From the NCBI RefSeq assembly GCF_029784165.1, contig NC_073696.1, positions 45,835,858 through 45,899,857 of the forward strand: 64,000 nucleotides of DNA. Reading direction: 5' to 3'. Positions 48,588-59,329 of the stretch are shown here, piece by piece; position 1 is the stretch's first letter, and each line of letters starts with the position of its first letter. The DNA is from Wyeomyia smithii (lineage: Eukaryota; Arthropoda; Insecta; Diptera; Culicidae). The notes under the pieces are model-generated. The model was given only the letters and a program-made list of their open reading frames with translations. It ran no database searches and was not told where the DNA came from. Position numbers and translations under genes: made by a program.

Positions 48588-49020
48588 AACACCGTTACCA
48601 GATATGTTGTTTTTGCATTTGAAAAATGAAATTGTATTTTTCAGCAAATGAGCATGTGTTGATTTCAAATTAAACAATTCCATCGTGTTCCTGAGGAAAT
48701 TTTACATAAAAACAATTATCGCCCCGAGTTATTGCATTTCTTATTATTATTCTGCTAATATTTTCAAAACTGGCATAATTATGGACATTCTGAATTATGC
48801 AATTCGAAGAAAATTATTCAGGAAATCTAGAAAACTATAACAATTTTGCCTGCCAGTGTTGCCAGATATGTTATTTTTACAATTGAAAAATTAAAATGCA
48901 TTTTCTGCCAATTAAAATATTTCAATTTCAAATTCGACAATTGCATCTTGTTGCTGAGAAAATTTTACCCTGCAACTCAAGTTACTGCATTCTTAAGAAA
49001 CTTTTAATTTTTTAATTTAA
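48588..49020. repeat. tandem duplication, period ~278 bp
   Basis: Units start at GTTACCAGATATGTTGTTTTTG (48588 region) and GTTGCCAGATATGTTATTTTTA (48866 region) and stay alignable for about 150 bp (attgaaaaat, ttcaaatt, caattgcatc-ttgttgctgag). A related phrase in inverse orientation (aacatatctggcaac) follows at about 49136. Diverged, so old. Confidence 0.6.
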
Positions 49021-49386
49021 ATTCTTATTTTTGCAGCCAGCCGTTATAGATGCTCTTATAGTATTCATCCTTAATGAATACAGAACAAACGTTATAGTAA
49101 GAAAAGCAATTAGGGTAGGAGTACCAGTGCATAAACAACATATCTGGCAACACTGGGGCTCAAAATTGATATTTTTTAGGAATCCACAGCTAGTTTTCTT
49201 TAAGATTAATCAACAATATAAAAATTCCGTAACGCTTGATCTTATTGATATTATTCACTCAGTCTCAGAGGTGTACAGTGATCATCATCATTTTGAATCG
49301 TTCTAAATCAAAAATAATAAGCGGTGACATGCAGGTTTTTTAACATGAAAATGTTCGCAGATTTTTCCATTTGGTTTTTCCAATAA
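49021..49386 (+). other. open frame preceded by a splice-acceptor-like site (unsupported)
   Basis: tttttgcag at about 49030-49036 precedes a frame open to 49306 (about 90 codons, VIDALIVFILNEYRTNVIVR...). It has no domain that I recognise, and the frame includes the repeat phrase aacatatctggcaac, so a repeat-derived frame is more likely than an exon. Confidence 0.25.
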
Positions 49387-49985
49387 AATGTTCGTTGATA
49401 TTCAGGAATGGCATTCGAGAAAAAATAATAGTTATCCGATAACTAAAAATAGAGATATCATTCACAAAATTAAGTAAAACATGCAATATCATGAATATTT
49501 TGGCTCAATTTGCTCTAAATCTTAATTCAAAGCTATGATAAATGATTTTTTCCATTAAAATGTTTTTTTATGTTCAGGGAAGCATTTGAGTAAAAATAAC
49601 AGATTTTTGATTACTGAAAATTGAGATATTTTTCACAACACTACGTTGAACAAGCAAAATCATGAATATTTGAACTCAATTTGCCTCTAAATCGAAATTC
49701 AAAGCTATGATATGTAATTGTTCTTCATTGAAATGTTTGTTAATGTTCGTGAAAGACATATGAGGAAAAATAAAAGGTATCTTATTGCTAAAAATTGGGA
49801 TATTACTTTTAAAACTACGTATGTTTGAAGATGATTTTCTGCATACAGAAAAACACATTAAAATACTCTTTTTAAAATTTATATATGTTATACATATAAT
49901 ACAGGCAAAATTTTGACTTTTTGAGCATGAGCCCAATTCGCCTGTAATTAATTTTTGTTTCAATAAAAGATTCGTTGTTCATTCA
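49387..49985. repeat. satellite-like array, 172-bp units
   Basis: AATGTTCGTTGATATTCAGG (49387), AATGTTTTTTTATGTTCAGG (49559) and AATGTTTGTTAATGTTCGTG (49731) start three consecutive units exactly 172 bp apart. They share gagtaaaaataa, gagatat, aaaatcatgaatattt, ctcaatttgc and caaagctatga blocks. A fourth, partial unit (ttcgttgttcattca) appears near 49970 after an insertion in unit three. No gene. Confidence 0.8.
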
Positions 49986-49989
49986 ACAT

Positions 49990-50460
49990 CTGCAAATATT
50001 TTCTTGCAGAAGAATTTATGTTTTAATTTGGTGCGGGCCGAGCGGAAAAAAATTAAATTTCTGATTTTTTCGTAGTTTCGTGAATAGTAACACATTACGA
50101 GATTCGAAATACTTTTTTACTTTTACCAAAACTAGATCTCGGGACATTTAGCTGGAGGAAAGGCCGCATTTCATCGGTTTAATCCTCTTTTTTTTAAATT
50201 TCTACGTAGTTATGTGGATTAAAATGTTAACTTCTTCTCAGACGTGTTCCTTGGACACCAACAAACATTTTCGTTATATAAAATTCACATGTTATCTCTA
50301 TAGATATGATTATAGCGGAGAACTGAGCATGAATGTTCACGCTAAATTCTTCTTACTTTGATTTCTTTCTTCTAAAAGTTACATAAATAAAAAGAGGTTT
50401 TACTGTGAACGATTGACGAGTATCCGGTTATCACACGAGTTTGGTTTATTCGAAACTGGG
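49990..50460. other. no recognisable gene
   Basis: AT-rich sequence without long frames or inverted ends. Confidence 0.35.
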
Positions 50461-50763
50461 ATGACCCCACATAACATTTTCCAAAATAACGACTTCTGGT
50501 TTCAGGAAAATAATCTAAAGTGGTATTTGGCCAGCCATTTCAATACTTTCGAAACTACCGAACTCCATACGTCATTTTGAAATCCGAAATGGCGATTTCC
50601 AGTTTCTGTAAAACATCCCCAAATCCCAAAATGCTATTCAATATGGGTATTTCCGTTCTGTGCGTTCTCAGATTGTTAAAGTACCTAAAAAGAAAAAAAT
50701 ATAAAAAATTATTCCTAATTTTGAAACTTTTGATCCCGAGCATCGCCGGGAACGTTCAACTAG
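50461..50763 (+). mobile_element. Helitron-like element, 3' part
   Basis: The 3' end repeats the architecture of the 28018 end: stem TCCCG/CGGGA (50734-50738, 50747-50751), 8-nt loop, 8-nt spacer, CTAG at 50760-50763, then T. Upstream (50490-50630) are the CGACTTCTGGTTTC and TGGCGATTTCCAGTTTCTG phrases also present in the first copy. The 5' limit is not resolved. No Rep/helicase coding. Confidence 0.6.
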
Positions 50764-50825
50764 TGTATCAATATTTTTCTAGACATCATGCTTTTGAAGC
50801 TATAATTAAAAGAAAACAAGACTTT

Positions 50826-51653
50826 GGGATGATCCATTAATGCTGTCACGCAAAATTTGTAAAAAATTAACTCCCCCCCTCCCCCTTGTCACAAGCTGTC
50901 ACAACTTCCTTGACCACCCCCCATAATTACGTCACGTTTTTAAACCCTCCCCTCCCCCTTTTTCGGAAATAATTGATTGAAAATAGAGAAATTGTTTAGA
51001 AATGCATTTTTCGATAAGAGCGATTTTACTGAAAAAATAACTGAAACTGAAAGGAAAAGAAGAATATAGAAGATAACTAGGAAGCGTTTAATTCTAAGTC
51101 CAATGATGCTGTTGAAGGAGTCGCATATCGACGACATAGAAAGCCGAGACAGTAACTGCAGCATCATTGCTGATTTTTGAAAGACCATCAATATTTAGTT
51201 CCTCTTCTTCAATCAAATCGCAATCCAAATCATCACCACATGTTACAATAGCCAAGCATTTTTATTTACGTTTTGTCACAAGTTTTGTATTTATTGATTG
51301 GATTGAGAGATACTAAAAATTAATGAAATTGCGCTGTCATTCATAAACGAACATACACGGTAAAACGTAATTAACGAACATTATGCTTTTTAACATGAAA
51401 AAAATCGTCATTTATTTTGTCTAAAGCAAATCTTAAGCAAAAAAAGGGATCGTAGAACTATAAATGCAAATATCATAAATAGTTCTGAGTTGAACTCTGT
51501 GGTTAGGTATGTGACTTTTTCATTTATTTTTTTTTGAGTTTAAATGTGATGTCACACTCAAGCTAACACCCCCTCCCCCATATGTCACAAAATGTCACAA
51601 TAATTAAAACCCCTTCCCCCCCTAAACGTGTGACATCATTAATGGATGGTCAC
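50826..51653. mobile_element. DNA element with inverted ends around CCATTAATG...TGTCAC (828 bp)
   Basis: Left end GGGATGATCCATTAATGCTG and right end ATCATTAATGGATGGTCAC are inverted relatives of equal length. Just inside both are C-rich tracts with repeated TGTCACAA (50870-50950; 51550-51625). T-rich flanks make the TSD uncertain (TTT possible). No transposase. Confidence 0.65.
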
Positions 51654-51689
51654 TTTTTGACGAAAAATTCATCAATAATTGATTATTTT

Positions 51690-52430
51690 TTGTGAAGTTT
51701 TGACTATTTCTAGATTGACAAAATTAAGCCCCTGTAAGTATGTTTCTAAGCAATTTCTAAACACACAAAAAAGTAGTTCTGTCTGCCTGATCCATATAGA
51801 CTTAGAAACTACTGAAACGATCTACGTGAAAATTTGTATGCAGGGGATTTTAAGGCCGGGAAAAATAATAGATATTTCAACTAATTATTAATAAAAAACA
51901 GTCTAAAAGGATCGAGATGATGAGGTTAAAAAAAAAAGAAACACAAATTTCTTCACAGCTCAAGAACTAATTAACCCTCTAGTGCCCAAGTTAATTTCTA
52001 GATGGGTTTCGGTAAAATCACTATGAACCATTTTAAACACTTTTTAAGTATTTATTGAAGCTTTTCAGAACTTCGACTGAAGCCCGCCAAATTGCGGTAT
52101 TGGGCACTAGAGGGTTAAGCAAATGAAACCAAATTTGGTATGTGAAAGTTTTTGGGGGCATGACATGTTTCTATGATGGTTCGATACCACTCCCTACACC
52201 TCCATATGAATGAATTTTGAATTTTTACTGATAACAGTCTAAAATGATGAAGCAGCACAAAACCAAAAAATTGACTCCATACGCCATTTTCAAATCCAAG
52301 ATGGAATTTTCTGACACAGATAAACAGACGTGTCTCTTCGAAGAAAAATCCTGAGATATCTTCGTTCTTATTCAAAATGTTACACTCAAGCGCGAACATG
52401 TGAGCTTACTGCCTACCAACTCATTCTCGT
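51690..52430 (+). repeat. Helitron-associated repeat, split by a TTAA MITE
   Basis: Phrases such as cctgatccatatagacttagaaactactgaa, atgcaggggattttaaggccggg (near 51840) and, on the other side of the MITE, gacatgtttctatgatggttcgatacc (near 52160) and ccattttcaaatccaagatgg (52285) resemble the body repeats around the two Helitron-like ends. The relation is by eye. Confidence 0.4.
51975..52114. mobile_element. TTAA-flanked MITE (140 bp), piggyBac-like
   Basis: Ends CCCTCTAGTGCCCAA and TTGGGCACTAGAGGG are perfect inverted repeats between TTAA at 51971-51974 and TTAA at 52115-52118. The TTAA duplication and CCC-starting termini fit piggyBac-type elements. Non-coding. Confidence 0.85.
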
Positions 52431-52572
52431 AAAAATGGTTTTTATCTTTGACTAATCGGGATCATAGGTTTCATAATTTAGAATTATTTTTTATTTTTCA
52501 TTGCAACGATTTTGCATATTTGACATTGTTTTGTGAATAATATCTCAATTTTCAATCATCAGATACCTATTA

Positions 52573-52884
52573 CACTGGTCAATACAAGTGCACCCCAAAA
52601 GCTCGACCCGGAAAAAAAGATTAAAGATTATAGCTATTCAACCATTTCTATGAATTTTGATGTCCCTATCCATTACCGTTTTTCAGAGACCTCAATGAGT
52701 TTCCTCGTAAACATATGTTAAAGCGAGGAAACCGGCGAGCAGTTTCTATACGACACTATCACGTAAGTTGACGTTCTGGTAATGGCTATGGGCACCGAAA
52801 TAGGAATGGTTGAATAGCTACAATCTTTAAGTTTTACCGGCTTGAGCTTTTCGAATGCACTTTTATTCATTTTGTCGACCAGTG
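52573..52884. mobile_element. TTA-flanked MITE with ~100-bp arms (312 bp)
   Basis: The ends CACTGGTC and GACCAGTG continue into long imperfect inverted arms (AAAGCTCGACCCGG / CCGGCTTGAGCTTT; TAGCTATTCAACCATT / AATGGTTGAATAGCTA). Both sides are flanked by TTA (52570-52572, 52885-52887), a TWA-type TSD as in PIF/Harbinger MITEs. The 62-codon frame inside is an artefact. Confidence 0.8.
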
Positions 52885-52887
52885 TTA

Positions 52888-53111
52888 TTCTCAAATGTCT
52901 TTCCCGTTCATGTTAACGAATATTTTATGTAAAGAAATCAAATGTCATAACTTTGATTTTGTTTAGAACGATTTGAAATGATAGTGATTACTGTACGCGT
53001 CAGAAACACTGGGAATAATATCAATAAGATCTGCGTTAAGGAATTCAATTTTTATATAGTAGATAATGAATGGGCACGCTTGCAATCGTTATTTTCTCGA
53101 TCAATGTAATC
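52888..53111. other. short unassigned spacer
   Basis: Flanking DNA without gene signals. Confidence 0.35.
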
Positions 53112-53119
53112 ATTACCGT

Positions 53120-54274
53120 CAGTGCCGGATTCAAGGGGGGCCCAGGGCCCCCACATTTTTGGGGCCCCCACAAAACGAGAAAAAGTTCTTTTCTCTATCA
53201 AAAATGAGATTCAAGCAAAAGTTCAATTTACAGCAAGAAAATTTGAACAGACCATTTCAATCTGAAACTTTTCTTCAGTGTTATTTTTTCGCGAGCGCCA
53301 ATATCACAACTACATCCATAAGATCCTTCGATTCTCTTGGAATGACACACATTAACACACCATTTGAATCGAACCAGCGCGCATGGGAGATCAAGCAGAA
53401 AAGAAAATACATAATCCACAAGTTTTTTTAATGCATTGCTGTTGATTCCGAAAATAAGTTTACTTTTCCGAATCAGGGATACCAGATTTGCGTTGTAAAA
53501 TGCAGATTTTCAGAGTCCGTGTGTAGATTTTATTGACCTGCAGATGTGTGTAGTTTTTTCCTAGTTTCTGTAGATTATTGCCAGCGTAGCCTTATATTTG
53601 CGCAGTCTTTCTCAAATTGTGTGCAAATTTTTGCCTGCGGATCGCCTTTTTTTTCAAACTGCGGTAGGTTTTTTCAGATATCAAGAAAAAATTTCCGGAT
53701 TTCGAGCAGTTGCAGACATCTTTCGAAACCATCTGGCACCTCTGGTCCAAATCCTTCGACAGTTAGATCTGGCTATAAACAGTGAGCAAGAACCGAATTT
53801 ATTATTACATTTATTCAAAATGAGCTGTCACCACAAAACCCCGCGTATATCAAAGTGGAGCTCAGAAAAGTTGATTACATGTAGAAAAAAATCAAAAACT
53901 CGTTAGTGCCTTGCAAAAATTATTTTATTTAAGGATTTATTTGAGCCTAATAATCTCGAACGCAACTGGAGAAAGGTCTTTTTCGAAGATGAAACTGATT
54001 GAAAATAGGTTGCGTACGACTATGAAGAGTGAAAGGCTGTCAAACTTAGCATTGTTAAGTTGAGAGTACAATATTCTGAAGGAGCTGAATGTTGATTATT
54101 CAATCAATAAGTTCTCTGCAAAAAAAACTCGTAAAAAAAATCTAGCAAATTTTGGTGACTTTTCAATAACAAATAAATGTTTTTAACTCGTACGATAAAA
54201 AACGGGTTTGTTTTATTTTGGGGCCCCCACTGTCAACTGGGCCCCGGGCCCCCACCATCGTAAATCCGGCTCTG
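53120..54274 (+). mobile_element. hAT deletion derivative, copy 2 (1155 bp)
   Basis: Begins CAGTGCCGGATTCAAGG and ends TAAATCCGGCTCTG. Flanked by ATTACCGT (53112-53119) and GTTACCGT (54275-54282), an 8-bp TSD with one mismatch. It aligns with the 9700-10537 copy over most of its length, in the same orientation, but keeps about 300 bp that copy 1 has lost. It contains the same transposase C-terminal remnant. Confidence 0.9.
53950..54113 (+). pseudogene. hAT transposase C-terminal remnant, copy 2
   Basis: Frame reads SNATGERSFSKMKLIENRLR, TTMKSERLSNLALLS, a TGA/stop, then EYNILKELNVDYSINK. This is the hAT dimerisation region at the protein C-terminus. Here the codons before ERSFS are in frame (lost in copy 1), but a nonsense codon follows LALLS, which copy 1 lacks. 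The two copies therefore carry different disabling mutations. Confidence 0.82.
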
Positions 54275-54282
54275 GTTACCGT

Positions 54283-57200
54283 GTGACACGTCTGTTTGTC
54301 TGTGCTTCCGGTTTCTGTAAAACAACCTGTTGTTTTTTCATAAAAAAGGGTTAACTTTGAATTGGAACGTTTGCTTTAAAAAATATTTGAACTTGCCTAT
54401 GAAGAATTGCATAGAAAATTGGGAAAAAACGTAAAAATGCGTAATTTAAAAAGTAATTTACGTAACGTAATTTTAAAAGCAATTCAGTATAAAATTCGTC
54501 TTGGATTATGCCATTTCTAATCAAGAAATAAAGGTTGGAAATGTATTCGGTGATGGAATTGTTTGAATGTTATGCGAATACACATTTCCTATAAAACATG
54601 TTAGAAGAACGTTCCAGTTTTTTTTTGCCACACAATATTCTCGCAGCATTGTTCGCCACATCTCTAGCCATAAATACAGCGAACCGTTTGTTTTAAGGAC
54701 TTATGAAACTGACACCAGAACAGTGCTTCTACAGAGTCAATAGACGTAGCCAGTTATGTACATAACAGACACGGAATGAGCCCAGTGTAAGCGGAAAGCT
54801 CTTTTAAGTCAATAAAGCCAGCAAGCTGCCACTCTGGCAGGGCAATCAGCTCTGGGGAATCGTAAATGACGCCACGCTGGAGAAGGCCGGATGTCAGATT
54901 TACGGGCCATGTTATTGCACTCACCAGAAAAGTTAGCTTCGAATTATAATCTCACTTTGGGTAATAAATTTCCGGCTGGTGAAGTATAACTCATTTCCCT
55001 CTTAGATGGACGGTAATTTTGGACTATCTCTGCTAGTCTGTTTTAATTTGGCAACGACAAGCTGGGCTACTCGAGTTTAGTCGGTGTGATTAACCAATTT
55101 TCCAAAAGATTTGACGCATGAATTATTTCCTGCTGGCGCTGCGAGCAACCCTTGCGCGTAGCTCGCAGCTGCAAAGAGCGATGGTCTGCGAGCGGCAATA
55201 AAATTTTCATGACTTTAGGTATCTTGATGGTAAAGTTCAAAAGATAATAATTTTTGGGGAAGCAATTTAAGCTCGACTTTGAAGATAAAACAAAGTGAAC
55301 TATCCGTGGCGGGTTTTTGCGTTCTAGTTTGCTGTTAGAAAAGTAAACAAGCATTTTCCCTCAGCTTGATTCTATATTGAACATGACAGTGAGGAGGTTT
55401 CTCTCAAATTTTAACTATTGTTAGCAATTTGATGCAACTTAACAATATCATTTGATATAAAACATGAAACTTTGAAAAATATTCGTTGCAAAAAAGAGAA
55501 AATTTTCACATGCATTTCCACAGACAATTTTCTTCAAGATAATCGGTTTTGTTCTATTAAAATCATCAATAAACATAATTCCCTGAAAGATTAACCGAGC
55601 AGTGAAGAAGAATGAACAACGGAAGCGAACTTGTTTGGCCAGTACCTACGATAAATCAAGAATAATTGAATAGTGATCGTGACACCAAGTTTTTGTTGCA
55701 GCCTCCACAGGTCATAAATCAACTGGTGGCATAAAAAATATCGTATCTGTTATCGAAATGTGCGAAACGTTTTCCACTCCATTCCGAATGCGATGATATG
55801 CTTCAGTAGCTTTTTCAGTTCGAGTTCGACGTTGGCCCCCCTCCCCGAAACACAATGTATGGCTTATTGCAAGCGGATGCCGCCGGGCAAGTTTTGAGCC
55901 AGTGGCAAAACGCCAAAAAGCATAAACACAAATTTTCATCTAAATTTCCTGGAAAATTGAAAACGGGTAAATCATAAATTAGAAACTTCCAGCTGCTGTG
56001 GTGGAATGGACTCACAACAAAACCATAAAGCACTCTTGTATGGTTCGGTTCCCGAAAGGGCACCACGCCGGGGTGGAACGAGCAAAGGATTACCTAAATC
56101 GTGCCAGTTCGGAGTTTTATTCTCATTCCACTTCCGAACTTGATTCGAACTCAATTAAAATCTGCTGTTTCCTGAGTTCCGCCCAGGCTTGGGTAGCGGC
56201 AGACCGCGTTCACTTTATCACGAGTTAAATGAATGATGAATAGATTGCCGTTTATGGTCAGCGCTGTTCTTTGGTTTTTTGAAAGGACTCAAATTTATAG
56301 GCAAAATACGCTGACTGCAGCACGAGGGAAATTGAGGCGAACTTAATTAATTTTATTTGGACTTTTCAATTGTCTAACTTGTAACAATTCGACAACAGTC
56401 AAGAAATAAAACCCAGCTGCAGCACTAAAGATCAACTCTTTGAAAATTAAAATGACATTTTGTTGATCTTGTTGCAAACTCCGGCAATAACATTTGTTAC
56501 TTGTTCCCGCAAGTACTGTTGTAGCGACGAAATCAGTAGTTTTTCTATAGCAGTAAATTTAATTGGAAGACTGCAGTGGATTTCATTCCCAGGTAACCTC
56601 TGTGAACCAGGTAAATACTATACCTATTCTTCCTATTACAGTTCCTATTTCCGTTCCATTCGATTGTCTCACACTTATCTTGAATATTGGATCGAATATT
56701 CCACTCTTCCACCCTTGCTTTATTTCCATAGCATTACAATACTGTCACATTCACGAAGGAAATGTTGTAAACTAGAATACTATTAATCCGGTTGAAATAC
56801 TTTCAACTGCTTGTACTCACTGTATATCTACCTACTCGGAAAATTTACATTGCATTCCGTTCGTACGAAGTGTTATTCAATTGCTGGAGCATAATTATTC
56901 TTGGTGATTCATAATCACCGCTTACGTTCGTCCTAAGTAATACAACTTGAGCGCTTCAAGGAGCTACGAACGATTCCAGCAAGTTTCCCATAACGCTCCA
57001 GGTGGTGGTCCAATGGTGAGGTAGAATCACTTACCTGAGGCGAGAATAATTGTGAGTAAACGCACTGCATTACTTCGGCCAGTAAAATTTTGAATACGGT
57101 AAACTGAACCGGCTCCAGAGATGGGGAAGATTCTACAATCTTTTAATATAATCAAAAATCATTTTTAATAGTTTCATCCACTACCCTAATCTTTACTTTA

Positions 57201-57711
57201 AATTTATCACTCCCACTGTAGCCATCTCAGTTGCTATCTCACTAGTCTCTGCTTCGTTGGCAGGCGACAGCAAACAGGATGCACTCTGGCGTATGAATTT
57301 ATAATGATAAACCGATTACTTCCTCCAGCCCACCACCGCTCGGTCCAGTTACGGTGATAGATTTCGCCGTCTAGCTCTGCAGTGGAATCATTTCCTCCTC
57401 TGATGGGATGTGTTGATATGGGATCTGCTCGCGGTAAGTTTAGTCTCCGTTTGTCAAGCATTGCCAAGAACATCCATATTTTATCGATTTGATAGTTCGA
57501 AAGTTGGAAACAAATAAAAAACATATTAGTTCAAAATTGTTAATGCATCTGTCGATGATGTGCTCAGAGAATAACAGATTAAATTTTTTGTTGTATGAAA
57601 ATGACGACTATTAGTAATGTTGCTACGTTATAAGTGTTGCGCTGCAGCGTACTTTTATAGACCAACGGAGATAGTACTTTTAGAGACCAACTTGGAGAAG
57701 ATAATCATTTA
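54283..57711. other. 3.4 kb with no recognised gene
   Basis: Moderate GC in 54700-55350 and 55690-56230. Short frames on both strands (for example 55712-55939 and 57234-57524, minus) carry no known motif. A good donor-like gcg|gtaagt sits at about 57434 on the plus strand, but the frame before it is closed by stops. Possibly low-copy host intergenic DNA. Confidence 0.35.
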
Positions 57712-57713
57712 TA

Positions 57714-58675
57714 GGGGAACTGCTCCATTGTTCATCTCAGCCCATATATTCGTCTCATACAACATGAAAACACAATTGAAAACAGGAAAAAAACGCATAT
57801 TGTCTAGCTTAATCAATCTGCTAATCCTGCTTAGATTTCTCATGAAGTGGAATCCTCAAAAACTGACTTAAAAGCTTTAAATTTGATACTATAGCCGGGC
57901 ATCTGCATTCGAAAACTCATTTAATTCAATCACCTACCTCAGAAAACAAAATCCGCGCATTGTTCTATACGGCTACAACGGAACTCGTTCAGCAGCCAAC
58001 CAAAGTTTCTTTCATCACTAGCGGACCACTTTTTATTTTAATCAATAAACAAAATCACTCGCTACACTAAGAATACTTTAATCATTAAAATATTCACCTC
58101 AAATTTCCAAAACAAGCTTGAGTTAGCAGAAATATATGAGATGAATTTCTAAAATTCCTGAATTTCAACTGTATGTATTTTCATCTGTTTTCACTGCGTT
58201 GAAGAAAATCAAAAGTTGCGAAATCAGTGTTTGTTAATACGAAATAATCATACTAAAATGTTGAATTATTCCGACATAATTGACATAAATCTACAGCACT
58301 GTAGTGGTTACCTGGGTTACCAATTTTGCACGTAAACAACTGCAACGGATATCTAGGTAACCTACTACGACGGACTGCGGCTACGTTCATTCATGATAAT
58401 GTGATTCATTCATGATTAACAGTGTGATGAATATGGGGGCGTCGTGAGATGAATAATTGAGCAGTGATTCAAGTTTTGAGATGGATATGAAAGCGTTGTG
58501 GGAAATGGTTTGTTTTACCAAATTTAGGATAAATCTAGCTAATTTTACTAAATATACAATGCCAAACGATTCCAATAAAAGCACGTAAGCATATGATTTC
58601 GTGAAAATTTGGTGTTAAATCCGTGCATTCTTCGTGAATATCGGCTTAATGAGATGAATAATGGAGCAGTTCTTC
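57714..58675. mobile_element. TA-flanked MITE (962 bp), same family as the 18835/30099 ends
   Basis: Left end GGGGAACTGCTCCATTGTTC and right end AATAATGGAGCAGTTCTTC are inverted, with TA at 57712-57713 and 58676-58677. Internal copies of ATTCATCTCA/GAGATGAAT occur at both sides. A TA duplication points to mobilisation by a Tc1/mariner-type transposase. It serves as the intact reference for the split MITE. The 57617-57871 frame straddles its left boundary and is not a gene. Confidence 0.8.
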
Positions 58676-58677
58676 TA

Positions 58678-59325
58678 TTTGATTACTTTCAGCTGTTTTC
58701 CAGGATTCGGAAGTCATCATCTTGAATTTAAAAATGCCATATGGAGTCAATTTTTAGGCTCTGAGCATTCTAGTCACAGCCCACGTTTTAGTAATACTAA
58801 TTCGCTCAAGTTTTCCATAGAACTCATCTTTGACGTCGTCGGAATTATCGTTTGTTGGTGCGCTGCGTAGATGTTGATTAAACTGAAGAATTTGTCCTTA
58901 ATCCTTAAGTTTAGGTTTAGTATTATTATTACTTACAAATTTTCAAGTTTTCTTCTGCTTACTGACGCTATCAAACTTCTCTTTCTCTCCCTTCTTATCT
59001 ATCTTTTCCTGCATTTATTTCAGGCAAAATTAAATTAAATACTTTAAGAGGTTTTGTATTCACTCACAAGCTATGGCTCTTAGGCTGCAATCAGTTATCT
59101 ATTCAATAGCAAATTATTAAATTTAAGGATAATCTCCTGCTGTAGTTCTAATTTTCACACGCGCACTTATCTGGATGAAATTGTCTTCTCATTGGTTTTG
59201 CCTTGTTGATATGCTGGGGTGACAGGCAAATTCAGTTCAATGGATTCATAAGACGGTGATGGCATATACCGACTATCGGCAGGGTTGTTCGGGCCGTTTT
59301 GCCTCCAACAGAGAGTGTATAAGCC
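58678..59325. other. no recognisable gene; weak Helitron-body similarity at the left
   Basis: 58690-58760 contains phrases close to the Helitron-associated repeat (cggaagtcatcatcttgaatt, gccatatggagtca). The remainder is AT-rich without coding signals. Confidence 0.35.
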
Positions 59326-59329
59326 CATA

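Noticed and set aside
57180..57434. Possible secreted-protein exon before a donor-like gcg|gtaagt
   Set aside because: The hydrophobic frame (TVAISVAISLVSASLAGD) closes with a stop well before the donor, and no start or acceptor is convincing.
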